DNA of 6,164 nt from Lautropia sp. (lineage in GTDB: Bacteria; Pseudomonadota; Gammaproteobacteria; Burkholderiales; Burkholderiaceae_E): NCBI GenBank assembly GCA_013813615.1, contig JACCRJ010000064.1, positions 1-6,164 of the forward strand, read 5' to 3'. A model generated the notes under the pieces. That model was given only the letters and a program-made list of their open reading frames with translations. It was not told the origin of the DNA and searched no databases. The first letter of the stretch is position 1. Each line of letters begins with the position of its first letter. A program made the translations under genes and the position numbers. Below are positions 1-6,164 of the stretch, one piece after another.

Positions 1-628
1 GGGTGGCGCCCAGGTCCATCAGCCCCTGGGTGTAGGCCTGTATGGACGAGTCCGCCCGCTCGGCAGCTGGCAGCTCGGCCTGGGCATGCGACCAGAGCCT
101 GCGCAGCACACTCGCGTTGCCCGGGTGGCCGTCCACCCCGAAAACCCGGCAGAAGACCCGCTTGACATTGCCGTCCAGGATTGCTGCGCGTTCGCCGAAG
201 GCAAACGCCGCAATCGCCGCCGCGGTCGAGCGGCCCACGCCCGGCAGCGACGCCAGGCCGTCTGCGGTGTCCGGAAAGCGGCCGCCATGCTGCTCGACCA
301 CTCGTCGTGCGGCAGCGTGAAGGTTGCGTGCCCTGCTGTAGTAGCCCAGGCCGCTCCACAGCGACATCACCTGGTCGATCGGCGCAGCCGCCAGATCCGC
401 AACGGTCGGGAATGCGGCGACAAAGGCGTTGAAATAGGGAAGGACGGTGGCGACCTGGGTCTGCTGCAACATGACCTCGGACAGCCAGATGCGGTAGGGC
501 TCGCTCGTGCCCTGCCACGGCAGGCCGTTCCGGCCATGGAGCCGCTGCCATTGCACCACGTCCTTCGCAATGCCGAGCCGGGCGACGCCGGGCGGGCCAG
601 CGGCGTGCGCCTTTTCTGGCGCTTTCAA
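1..628 (-). CDS. mutY: A/G-specific adenine glycosylase MutY, N-terminal 209 residues (3' end outside window)
   Basis: MutY removes adenine mispaired with 8-oxoguanine or guanine, acting in the GO base-excision repair system with MutM. The visible protein matches the catalytic HhH-GPD domain of E. coli MutY without gaps across the core. WLSEVMLQQTQV lies at residues 48-59 with the catalytic Glu at 51 (E. coli Glu37). The helix-hairpin-helix LPGVGRST is at 128-135, with Ser134 where bifunctional glycosylases have Lys. LDGNVKRV at 151-158 carries Asp152 (E. coli Asp138). The C-terminal 4Fe-4S cysteines and the 8-oxoG-recognition domain would lie beyond position 1. The start is uncertain. I chose TTG at 628-626 because it overlaps the upstream TGA, has a GGAAG-type ribosome site about 10 nt upstream, and allows the first helix before W27. 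GTG at 559 or 556 would remove that helix. It is probably coupled to the dynamin gene. The identity is firm; the start is moderately supported. Confidence 0.93.
   Translation of the reverse strand, partial: MKAPEKAHAAGPPGVARLGIAKDVVQWQRLHGRNGLPWQGTSEPYRIWLSEVMLQQTQVATVLPYFNAFVAAFPTVADLAAAPIDQVMSLWSGLGYYSRARNLHAAARRVVEQHGGRFPDTADGLASLPGVGRSTAAAIAAFAFGERAAILDGNVKRVFCRVFGVDGHPGNASVLRRLWSHAQAELPAAERADSSIQAYTQGLMDLGAT
607..622. repeat. Small hairpin at the dynamin-mutY junction
   Basis: This is a perfect 5-bp inverted repeat (GCGCC ... GGCGC) around a 6-nt loop. On the minus strand it lies just after the dynamin stop codon and within the first codons of mutY if mutY starts at the TTG. There is no T-run after it on the minus strand, so it is not a convincing terminator. 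It could affect translational coupling, but a repeat this short can arise by chance. Confidence 0.3.
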
Positions 629-2574
629 ACCAGTTCTGCTTCCTTCACCGGCGCGACGCGCCGGTCCATGACGCTGCCGACCTGGTGGACCAGCTCCTGC
701 AGGATTGCCAGCTGCTGGTCGATGCGCGCCTTCGATTCGTCCAGCTCCAGCAGCTTCGAGTCGAGCGACTCGCTTGCGTCCATCACCCGCTGCACCGATT
801 CCAGCCGGCGGCGCAGCTGCGCCTGGTGTTCCTTGACCTGGCTCTCGACCGGGGACATCAGCGCGCGCAACCAGCCTTCGATTTCGCGCACCGCGGCTTG
901 ATATAGTTCCTTGAGGCGAGCGACGACGGATTCGAAGAACCTGCGCGTCAGCGCCGACTTGTTGACCGTCAGCAGGCTGATCAACCCGAACTGGCGCTGA
1001 TGCAGCTGGCTGATGCGATCGATCTCCGCGAAATAGCGCCGGCTGGAGAAAGGCAGCGGCGTACCCAGCGTGAGCCCGTACTCGCTGCTGAAGCTGCGGT
1101 ACATCGCCGTCATCATCGTGGTCACCTCCCGCACCAGCTTGTCGCCCTCCTCGAAGTCGATGCGCACCGCGGCGAGCAGGTTGCTCATGCCGTCGCGCAG
1201 CTGGGTGGAAAGATGGCTCGCCCGCATCAGGTCGCGCGAATCGCGCACGTGGCGCCGCAGGTTGTCCAGCCCGATGTGCGAGAACAGCGTCTGCGAGTGG
1301 CGCGAGAAGACTGTGCGCAGCGCCTGCAGCTGGCGCAAGCTCTTCTCGAAATCCGCCCGTTCGGCGCGAATGCGCCGGGACATCTGGTCGATGACCGTCT
1401 TGTTCTTGCCCCGCAGGCCGTTGAGCTCGAAGGCCTGCTCGATCTGGTTGCGCTGGCGCGCCGACAGGACGCCCAGGGTGACCCCGGTGGTCTCCTCGAA
1501 CTCCCGGCGGACCTGGTCCCGGACGATGGCCTGCTGCTGAGGGATCACTTCCTCTGACAGCGCATGCTCCAGTTCCGGCAGGCGGCTTCGCCGCAACAGC
1601 TTGTCGTCGCCCTGGATCTTGCCGACCAGCGCCTTCTGCGCCGACACCGGATAGATCCGCGCCGTCGGCAGGTCAAGCAGCCTGCCCACCGACGCGACCT
1701 GGCTGGCGATCTCCAGGTTGATCTCGCTCTCGGACTTGAGCTCGTCCCACAGGCCGTCGATCTTGTTGAGCACCACGAACCGGCCGGAGCGATGGGCCGG
1801 GCTGATGTGCTCCCGCCAGATGTCGATGTCGGTGCGGGTCACGCCGGCGTCCGCGGCCAGCACGAACAACACCGCCTGCGCACTCGGTATCAGGTTCAGC
1901 GTGAGTTCCGGTTCAGCGCCGATCGCATTGAGGCCGGGCGTGTCGATGATGACCAGGCCGAGTTCCAGCAGTGGATGCGGGATGTTGACGATGGCATGGC
2001 GCCAGGAGGGGACTTCCACCATGCCTTCGGCGTCGGGCTGGTACGGCGACCCGTCGTCGCTTTCGTCGTACATGCCCATCAGCGCCGCGCGATCCGACGG
2101 AATCCGCCGGGTTGCCCGGACGGCCTCGAAGGCCGCCCTGAGGCTGGTGACGTCGGCCGGATCGACCGCAACGAATTGCCACTTCGACTCGTCGCGCTTC
2201 ACGTCGGCGATGGAGACGTCCTCCAGCCTCGTCTCAATCGGCAGCAGGCGGATTCCCACCGGGCGGTTGGCGTCGTAGAGCAGTTCGGTCGGGCACATGG
2301 TGGTGCGCCCGGCGGTGGAGGGCACCACCCGCTGGCCATACTGAGCGAAGAAGAGGGCGTTGATCAGCTCGGACTTTCCGCGAGAGAACTCCGCGACGAA
2401 GGCAACCGACATCCGGTCGTCACGCAGGCGGTCCATGATCCCCTGCAGGCGCGCCTGCAGCGTCGGATCGGCAAGTTCGGACTGCGCCAACCAGCTTCGA
2501 TACCGTTGCACCGCGTCGAGCAGCTCGCTGCGCCAGCGGCCATAGGCTACGATTCGTTCGCTGATCAGACTCAT
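625..2574 (-). CDS. Bacterial dynamin-family GTPase, 649 aa
   Basis: This is a large GTPase of the dynamin superfamily. Members typically bind membranes and oligomerise for membrane remodelling or repair, but the role of this one is unknown. The G motifs are visible in order: P-loop AEFSRGKS at residues 61-68, switch-I threonines at 91-92, DTPG at 211-214, NKID at 270-273, and SAQK at 311-314. The first P-loop position is Ala instead of the usual Gly, and Glu follows GKS. The region after about residue 345 is long, helical and charged. Residues about 585-640 look like coiled coil. I see no obvious transmembrane helix, so any membrane contact would be peripheral. The start is ATG at 2574. A longer open frame to 2742 would run into the end of mutM and reads as non-conserved low-complexity sequence. 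No good ribosome site precedes the ATG; an inverted repeat directly abuts it. The gene lies 109 bp after mutM, and its TGA overlaps the inferred mutY TTG. Family assignment is firm; function is not. Confidence 0.9.
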   Translation of the reverse strand: MSLISERIVAYGRWRSELLDAVQRYRSWLAQSELADPTLQARLQGIMDRLRDDRMSVAFVAEFSRGKSELINALFFAQYGQRVVPSTAGRTTMCPTELLYDANRPVGIRLLPIETRLEDVSIADVKRDESKWQFVAVDPADVTSLRAAFEAVRATRRIPSDRAALMGMYDESDDGSPYQPDAEGMVEVPSWRHAIVNIPHPLLELGLVIIDTPGLNAIGAEPELTLNLIPSAQAVLFVLAADAGVTRTDIDIWREHISPAHRSGRFVVLNKIDGLWDELKSESEINLEIASQVASVGRLLDLPTARIYPVSAQKALVGKIQGDDKLLRRSRLPELEHALSEEVIPQQQAIVRDQVRREFEETTGVTLGVLSARQRNQIEQAFELNGLRGKNKTVIDQMSRRIRAERADFEKSLRQLQALRTVFSRHSQTLFSHIGLDNLRRHVRDSRDLMRASHLSTQLRDGMSNLLAAVRIDFEEGDKLVREVTTMMTAMYRSFSSEYGLTLGTPLPFSSRRYFAEIDRISQLHQRQFGLISLLTVNKSALTRRFFESVVARLKELYQAAVREIEGWLRALMSPVESQVKEHQAQLRRRLESVQRVMDASESLDSKLLELDESKARIDQQLAILQELVHQVGSVMDRRVAPVKEAELV

Positions 2575-2603
2575 CGCTCGAGTGTACACAAGCGGCTCGA
2601 GCG
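2575..2603 (-). promoter_or_regulatory. 8-bp inverted repeat abutting the dynamin start codon
   Basis: The arms CGCTCGAG (2575-2582) and CTCGAGCG (2596-2603) are perfect inverted copies around a 13-nt spacer. In the minus-strand transcript the 3' arm ends directly against the AUG at 2574, so a stem would cover the place where a ribosome site should be. No Shine-Dalgarno sequence is evident there. The spacer also contains most of GTGTACAC (2582-2589), an 8-bp palindrome. The repeat could be an mRNA hairpin that limits translation or a protein-binding operator. The symmetry is seen directly; its function is inferred. Confidence 0.4.
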
Positions 2604-2645
2604 CCGGCTGCGGCGCGTGGCGCCCCGTCCAACGCCCGGTAGCTT

Positions 2646-2664
2646 CGGCCCGACGGACGGGCCG
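2646..2664. repeat. 7-bp GC-rich hairpin in the mutM-dynamin intergenic region
   Basis: CGGCCCG and CGGGCCG form a perfect 7-bp inverted repeat around a 5-nt loop, 20 bp past the mutM stop codon. No T-tract follows on the minus strand, so it is not a canonical intrinsic terminator. It could be a weak attenuating or mRNA-stabilising hairpin between mutM and the dynamin gene. The rest of this 109-bp gap shows no clear promoter. Confidence 0.35.
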
Positions 2665-2683
2665 GCAACCGTGATTCCCGTCG

Positions 2684-3592
2684 TCATCGTTTCTGGCACG
2701 CCGGGCAGTAGAAGGTGGCGCGCTGCTGCTGCCGGATCGCACGCACCGTCGTGCCGCAGACCCGGCAGTCCTCGCCCTCGCGGCCGTACACGAAACAGCG
2801 CAACTGGAAGTAGCCGGTTTCGCCCGTGCTGGCGACGAAGTCCCTGAGGGTGCTGCCGCCGGCAGCGATCGCTTCGGTCAGCGTCTCGCGGATGGCCTCG
2901 GCGAGCCGCCCGTACCGCGCGCTGCCGATGCGTCCTGCCGCGGTCGTCGGCCGGATTCCCGCACGGAAAAGACTCTCCGACGCGTAGATATTGCCGACGC
3001 CCACGACAACCGCGCCCGACAGCAACACCTGCTTGATCGAAACAGCGCGCAGCCGCGTGGCCTCGAAGAGCAGGCGGCCGGTGAAACGCTCGCTGAACGG
3101 TTCGACGCCGAGATTGCGCAGTAGCTGGTGGCCGCCTGCCGTGGACGCGGCGGTGGCAGAAGACCAGAGGATCGCGCCGAAGCGGCGCGGGTCGTTGAAC
3201 CGCAGGACCTGATCGCCGAAGACGAAGTCGACATGATCGTGCGCGCGGGTCGGGGTTCCAGCGGCGAGCCTGCGCAGGGTGCCGGACATGCCGAGATGGA
3301 CCAGCAAGGTGCCGGTATCGAAGCCGAGAAGGAGGTACTTGCCGCGGCGCTCGACCGAGCGGAGCACCCCGGAGGATTGGCCGCAGGATCCGCCGGATGA
3401 TTCGCCGGCGGAGTGGCCCGCGGATGCGCCGGCGGGTGCGCCGGCGGGTGCGCCGAGGATCACCTGCTCCAGGTCCTCCGGAATCGGCCATCGAAGCTGC
3501 GCGAACCGTCGGATGACCCCTGTCAGCCGATGGCCGACGAAGGCGTCATTGAGGCCCCTGCATACAATCTCCACTTCCGGGAGTTCGGGCAC
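2684..3592 (-). CDS. mutM: Formamidopyrimidine/8-oxoguanine DNA glycosylase MutM (Fpg), 302 aa, with repeat insertion
   Basis: MutM excises 8-oxoguanine and formamidopyrimidines from DNA and cleaves the abasic site by beta,delta-elimination. After Met removal the protein begins PELPEVE, giving the catalytic N-terminal Pro and the Glu next to it. RRGKYLLL carries the catalytic Lys at residue 85. HLGMSG is at 99-104, HDHVD at 118-122, DPRRFG at 134-139, and [13 protein letters not shown] with the DNA-binding Asn at 197-209. The C-terminal zinc finger uses C276, C279, C296 and C299, with the conserved Arg at 291. The start is GTG at 3592, because Pro must be residue 2; an in-frame GTG at 3610 would add six residues and bury it. 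AAGGAAG lies 5 nt upstream. The E. coli protein is 269 aa. The extra length here is mostly a Gly/Ala/Ser/Pro tetrapeptide repeat at residues 47-75, inserted between LRWP and the catalytic Lys strand. It is divergent from the TPR lipoprotein gene. Confidence 0.96.
   Translation of the reverse strand: MPELPEVEIVCRGLNDAFVGHRLTGVIRRFAQLRWPIPEDLEQVILGAPAGAPAGASAGHSAGESSGGSCGQSSGVLRSVERRGKYLLLGFDTGTLLVHLGMSGTLRRLAAGTPTRAHDHVDFVFGDQVLRFNDPRRFGAILWSSATAASTAGGHQLLRNLGVEPFSERFTGRLLFEATRLRAVSIKQVLLSGAVVVGVGNIYASESLFRAGIRPTTAAGRIGSARYGRLAEAIRETLTEAIAAGGSTLRDFVASTGETGYFQLRCFVYGREGEDCRVCGTTVRAIRQQQRATFYCPACQKR
3371..3454 (-). repeat. Seven-unit 12-bp tandem repeat inside mutM
   Basis: Seven in-frame 12-bp units encode seven tetrapeptides: [24 protein letters not shown] and GQSS. 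The consensus is Gly-x-[Pro/Ser]-[Ala/Ser]. Every unit begins with the same GGC codon on the coding strand. The first two units (3454-3431) are identical at the DNA level, and divergence increases toward the 3' end of the gene. This looks like a short minisatellite grown by slippage or unequal exchange, recent at one end and decayed at the other. It is kept in frame and should form a flexible loop in the MutM N-terminal domain. Confidence 0.85.
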
Positions 3593-3680
3593 GCCAGCTT
3601 CCTTCCCCACCGATCGGCCAGAGCACGGCGCCGTGACTTCCTCGGTTGCTGCGCAGTTTAAATCACCCTACCATGGTCAG
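3593..3680. promoter_or_regulatory. Divergent intergenic region between mutM and the TPR gene, with 12-bp palindrome
   Basis: These 88 bp must hold the start signals for both gene groups. A perfect 12-bp palindrome, CACGGCGCCGTG, lies at 3624-3635 near the centre and could be an operator. CCGATCGG at 3610-3617 is a shorter palindrome close to the mutM ribosome site. For the plus strand, a weak candidate promoter is GTGACT (about 3633-3638) with TTTAAA (3657-3662), spaced 18 nt, each hexamer matching 4 of 6 consensus bases. TTTAAA is the only AT-rich patch. No promoter for mutM is convincing, and no known regulator site is recognised. Confidence 0.4.
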
Positions 3681-5579
3681 ATGGCATCACTCGTAACTAT
3701 CGCAAAGCGCCGTCGCCACTTCGGCTGGATCATCGCACTCGGCCTCGGTTCGGTGCTGGGCATGCCCGGTTGCACTTCGGTTGCACCAGAAAAGCAGGTC
3801 ACTGCGGCGGTCGCCGGAAAGCCTGCAGAACGCGGCTCCAGCGGCGATGCACCCGGCATGGCAGCGGACACAGCGCCTGGTGCACAGGCGCAGGCAGATC
3901 CTTCCCGAGGCGGCCCCGACAGCCCCGGTCCTTCCGGCAGCTACCGGCCGCAGAGCCTGCCGAACATCGCGCTCACGCCACCGTTGCTGGCCAAGATCCT
4001 GGCCGCGGAGATCGGGCTGCAGCGGCAGCAACTGAACACCTCGTACTCGACCTACCAGGACCTCGCCATCCGCACGCGGGACGCGCGGCTTGCGCGTCGC
4101 GCCACCGAGATCGCCCTGACCGGCCGCGCCTTCGAACAGGCGCTGGCATCGGCGCAACTCTGGGCTGAGCTCGATCCCGCGTCGACGGAATCGCAGCAGA
4201 CCCTCGAGACCCTGCAGCTCGCCACCGGCAAGCTCAAGGACGTCGAGCCCGCGTTGGCGCGGCGGCTGGCTGCTGCACGCGCGCAGGACAAGCTGGACGA
4301 GAACTACCTCCAGTTGCAACGCACGCTGTCGCGCGTCCAGGACCGCAAGGAAAGCTGGGCGATGCTGCAGCGGTTGAGCGAGCCCGACCTGAACGTGGTG
4401 TCAGCAAGAATGGCGCGCGCGGCGGTAGCCGCGTCGGCGGACCAGAAGGAGGCTGCTGCAGCGGAAGCCGTCGCCGCATTGAAGCTCTCGCCGAAGGACG
4501 GCACCGCAGTGATCGCCGCCGCGCAGTACCTGCAGGACCTGCCGGACGGCGGGCCCCGCGCAGCGGCGCTGCTCAAGGGCTTCCTGGACAGGTCGCCGGA
4601 CGACCGCTCGGTGCGGCTCGCGCTGGGCCGGCTCTATCTGTCGGACAACAAGGTCAGGGAGGCCGGCGAGACGCTGCGCTCGGCGCTGAAGATCGACCCG
4701 CAGAATCCGCAGGTGCTGTATTCGCTCGCGCAGGCGAGCTACCAGGCGAAGGAGCCGAAAGAGGCGCAAGGCTACCTGAAACGCTTCATCGCCCTGCCGG
4801 AATCGGTGGCTCGGGAGAACGGCCCTGCCTATCTGTTCCTGTCGCAGATTGCCGAGGAAGAGCAGCGCAATGCGGAGGCCGTCGGCTGGCTGGAGAAAAT
4901 CCAGGGCGGCGAACTCTACATCAGCGCCGTCTCCAAGCGGGCCCAGCTGATCGCGCGCGAAGGCGACGTCGACAAGGCCCGCAGCCTCATCCAGGACACC
5001 ACGCCGCGCAACCAGCGCGAGCGGTACGCGCTGATCTCCGCCGAATCTCAGGTGCTGCGCGAAGCCAAGCGCCACCAGGAATCGTTCGACCTGCTCGACA
5101 AAGCGGTCACCAAGGACCCGGATGCGCCGGACCTGCTGTATGACCATGCGATGGCTGCAGAGCGTCTCGACCAGATTGCAGTGATGGAGAAGAGCCTGCG
5201 CAAGCTGATCGAGCTGCGCCCGGACAGCGCGCATGCCTACAACGCCCTCGGCTATACGCTGGCAGACCGCAACCAGCGCCTGCCGGAAGCGCTGGATCTG
5301 ATCAAGAAGGCGATCGCGCTGATGCCGGACGATCCGCAGATCGTCGACAGCCTCGGCTGGGTCTACTACCGCATGGGCGACCTGCCCACCGCGCTGAAGC
5401 ACCTTCACGAGGCCTATGCGACCAAGCCCGACGTCGAAGTCGCCGCCCACCTGGGCGAAGTCCTCTGGACCAGCGGCGCGCGTGACGAAGCCCTCAAGGT
5501 CTGGCGCGAAGCCTCCGGCCGCGAGCCGAAGAACGAGGTACTGCGCGGCACTCTCGCCCGCCTGAACGTCGCACTCTGA
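3681..5579 (+). CDS. TPR-repeat outer-membrane lipoprotein, 632 aa
   Basis: This is a tetratricopeptide-repeat protein, probably a periplasm-facing scaffold anchored in the outer membrane. The N-terminus has a basic stretch (KRRR at 9-12), a hydrophobic segment (about 14-28) and Cys31 in the context GMPGC, which fits a lipoprotein signal although -3 is Met rather than Leu. Cys31 is the only cysteine in the protein. There is no Asp at +2, which favours the outer membrane. Residues about 32-75 are a Gly/Ala/Pro/Ser-rich linker, and the rest is helical repeats. The clearest TPR units are at about 309-342, 343-376, 515-548 (AYNALGYTLAD) and 549-582 (VDSLGWVYYRMGD). The start is ATG at 3681, because it gives a proper signal peptide; the upstream open frame is antisense to mutM. 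No strong ribosome site is visible. It lies 4 nt before lolB, suggesting one operon and an envelope role. Its specific partner is not known from sequence. Confidence 0.88.
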   Translation: MASLVTIAKRRRHFGWIIALGLGSVLGMPGCTSVAPEKQVTAAVAGKPAERGSSGDAPGMAADTAPGAQAQADPSRGGPDSPGPSGSYRPQSLPNIALTPPLLAKILAAEIGLQRQQLNTSYSTYQDLAIRTRDARLARRATEIALTGRAFEQALASAQLWAELDPASTESQQTLETLQLATGKLKDVEPALARRLAAARAQDKLDENYLQLQRTLSRVQDRKESWAMLQRLSEPDLNVVSARMARAAVAASADQKEAAAAEAVAALKLSPKDGTAVIAAAQYLQDLPDGGPRAAALLKGFLDRSPDDRSVRLALGRLYLSDNKVREAGETLRSALKIDPQNPQVLYSLAQASYQAKEPKEAQGYLKRFIALPESVARENGPAYLFLSQIAEEEQRNAEAVGWLEKIQGGELYISAVSKRAQLIAREGDVDKARSLIQDTTPRNQRERYALISAESQVLREAKRHQESFDLLDKAVTKDPDAPDLLYDHAMAAERLDQIAVMEKSLRKLIELRPDSAHAYNALGYTLADRNQRLPEALDLIKKAIALMPDDPQIVDSLGWVYYRMGDLPTALKHLHEAYATKPDVEVAAHLGEVLWTSGARDEALKVWREASGREPKNEVLRGTLARLNVAL

Positions 5580-5583
5580 GGCG

Positions 5584-6147
5584 ATGGAGCGCGCCAGCAC
5601 CCTGCGGGCCGCAGCGTTCTCGCTCTACCTGGCCCTCACAGGCTGCGCCACCACCCAGCCCGGCCCGGTGCGACCGCCCGCCGGGGACGTGACGCAGCCC
5701 CTGGCGCTGGCCGGCCGCTTCTCCACCACCTATGTCACGAGCCTGCCCGAGACGAAGCGTGAGTCGGCCAGCGGACGCTTCGAGCTCTACAAGGACGCGT
5801 CCCGCCTGACGGTGGACCTTATCTCGCCCCTCGGCCAGACGATCGCGCGCGCCGAGCATCGCGCCGGCAGCCGGGCGACTTTGCAGACCATGGACAACCG
5901 CCGCTTCACCGGCGAGACCCTCGACGAGGTGTTCGAGAAGGCGATCGGCATCCGGGTGCCGGCGGAGAAGCTGCCGGACTGGCTGTCCGACCGGTTCGAG
6001 GAGGTGGTGGAGCGCTCCGCGGACGGCCAGCGCATCAAGGCCCGTGACACCGGCTGGGACATCGACCGAAGCGGCGGGCGCTGGGACCTCGTCTGGCACC
6101 ATGGCACCGAGCGTATCGAGGTCCGCCTGCTGCTCGATGCTGATTGA
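5584..6147 (+). CDS. lolB: Outer-membrane lipoprotein receptor LolB, 187 aa
   Basis: LolB sits in the inner leaflet of the outer membrane, accepts lipoproteins from the periplasmic chaperone LolA and inserts them. The signal peptide ends in a textbook lipobox, LTGC, with Cys21 the only cysteine; Ala at +2 fits outer-membrane retention. The mature part shows the LolB pattern: LALAGRFS near 40-47, then DLISPLGQTIAR at 78-89, where Leu83 aligns with the protruding-loop Leu68 of E. coli LolB. GETLDEVFEKAIGIRVP and LPDWL follow, and the end is RWDLVWHHG with RIEVRLLLD. Its length is close to the E. coli precursor (207 aa). The ATG lies 4 nt after the TPR stop, and GAGG overlapping that stop can serve as ribosome site, so translation is probably coupled. 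The identification rests on motif order and gene context. Confidence 0.9.
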   Translation: MERASTLRAAAFSLYLALTGCATTQPGPVRPPAGDVTQPLALAGRFSTTYVTSLPETKRESASGRFELYKDASRLTVDLISPLGQTIARAEHRAGSRATLQTMDNRRFTGETLDEVFEKAIGIRVPAEKLPDWLSDRFEEVVERSADGQRIKARDTGWDIDRSGGRWDLVWHHGTERIEVRLLLDAD

Positions 6148-6164
6148 ACTACGCAACCTGCCTG
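6137..6164 (+). CDS. ispE: Probable start of ispE (4-CDP-2-C-methylerythritol kinase), nine codons only
   Basis: An ATG at 6137 lies inside the end of lolB in another frame and opens MLIELRNLP, which continues off the window. IspE proteins of betaproteobacteria commonly begin with a short leader running into a LPAPAKLNL-type motif, and ispE often follows lolB. The overlap with lolB would be 11 nt, consistent with coupled translation. No strong ribosome site is seen. Nine residues cannot prove identity, so this call relies on context and the LP ending. Confidence 0.45.

Noticed and set aside
86..901. 271-codon plus-strand open frame at the left end
   Set aside because: It is antisense to mutY and to the end of the dynamin gene, both of which have clear family motifs; the translation has no recognisable features.
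2646..2664. Intrinsic terminator after mutM
   Set aside because: The hairpin is real, but no T-run follows on the minus strand, so it is listed only as a repeat.
2575..2742. 56-codon N-terminal extension of the dynamin open frame
   Set aside because: It overlaps the 3' end of mutM, and its composition (Arg/Ser/Ala-rich) is not domain-like; the ATG at 2574 begins a plausible helical N-terminus.
1564..2847. 427-codon plus-strand open frame antisense to the dynamin gene
   Set aside because: It lies opposite a gene with all GTPase motifs, its translation is low-complexity Arg/His/Gln-rich with no recognisable domain, and such mirror frames are common in high-GC DNA.
3371..3454. CRISPR-like or G-quadruplex element
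   Set aside because: The 12-bp units are contiguous, have no spacers and are in frame with mutM; the G-runs are mostly only two or three bases and do not make a convincing quadruplex.
2571..3491. 306-codon minus-strand open frame overlapping mutM in another frame
   Set aside because: The translation is extremely Arg-rich and follows the mutM sequence shifted by one frame; mutM itself is intact without needing a frameshift.
3279..3680. N-terminal extension of the TPR open frame by 134 codons
   Set aside because: It runs antisense through mutM, including its repeat, and would bury the lipoprotein signal peptide that begins at ATG 3681.
4401..5600. 399-codon minus-strand open frame antisense to the TPR gene
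   Set aside because: It mirrors the strongly supported TPR coding frame and shows no family motif; this is a by-product of GC-rich third positions.

Overview
The window looks like a stretch of the chromosomal core of a high-GC betaproteobacterium. That lineage is inferred from three things: the base composition is roughly two-thirds G+C by eye, LolB occurs only in beta/gamma-type Gram-negatives, and a TPR lipoprotein followed by lolB and then ispE, divergent from mutM, is an arrangement I associate with betaproteobacteria. I could not run a search to place it more closely.

Layout: two divergent gene groups are separated by an 88-bp intergenic region (3593-3680). On the minus strand, read from right to left, are mutM/fpg (8-oxoguanine DNA glycosylase, 3592-2684), a bacterial dynamin-family GTPase (2574-625) and the first 209 codons of mutY (adenine glycosylase, 628-1), which runs off the left edge. 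On the plus strand are a TPR-repeat lipoprotein (3681-5579), lolB (5584-6147) and what is probably the first nine codons of ispE (6137 onward), cut by the right edge.

How they work together: MutM and MutY form the core of the GO system. MutM removes 8-oxoG opposite C, and MutY removes A mispaired with 8-oxoG. A large dynamin-like GTPase lies between them, and its stop codon overlaps the inferred TTG start of mutY, so its translation is probably coupled to mutY. On the other side, the TPR protein and LolB are both predicted outer-membrane lipoproteins, separated by only 4 nt. LolB is the outer-membrane acceptor for lipoproteins delivered by LolA.

Most of the window is ordinary housekeeping DNA, with no phage, IS, CRISPR or RNA genes that I can see. 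The features most worth a second look are: a seven-unit, 12-bp tandem repeat inside mutM that inserts about 28 Gly/Ala/Ser/Pro residues just before the catalytic Lys; the dynamin gene embedded in the GO repair cluster; and an 8-bp inverted repeat that directly abuts the dynamin start codon. Many long open frames on the opposite strands are by-products of the high GC content.
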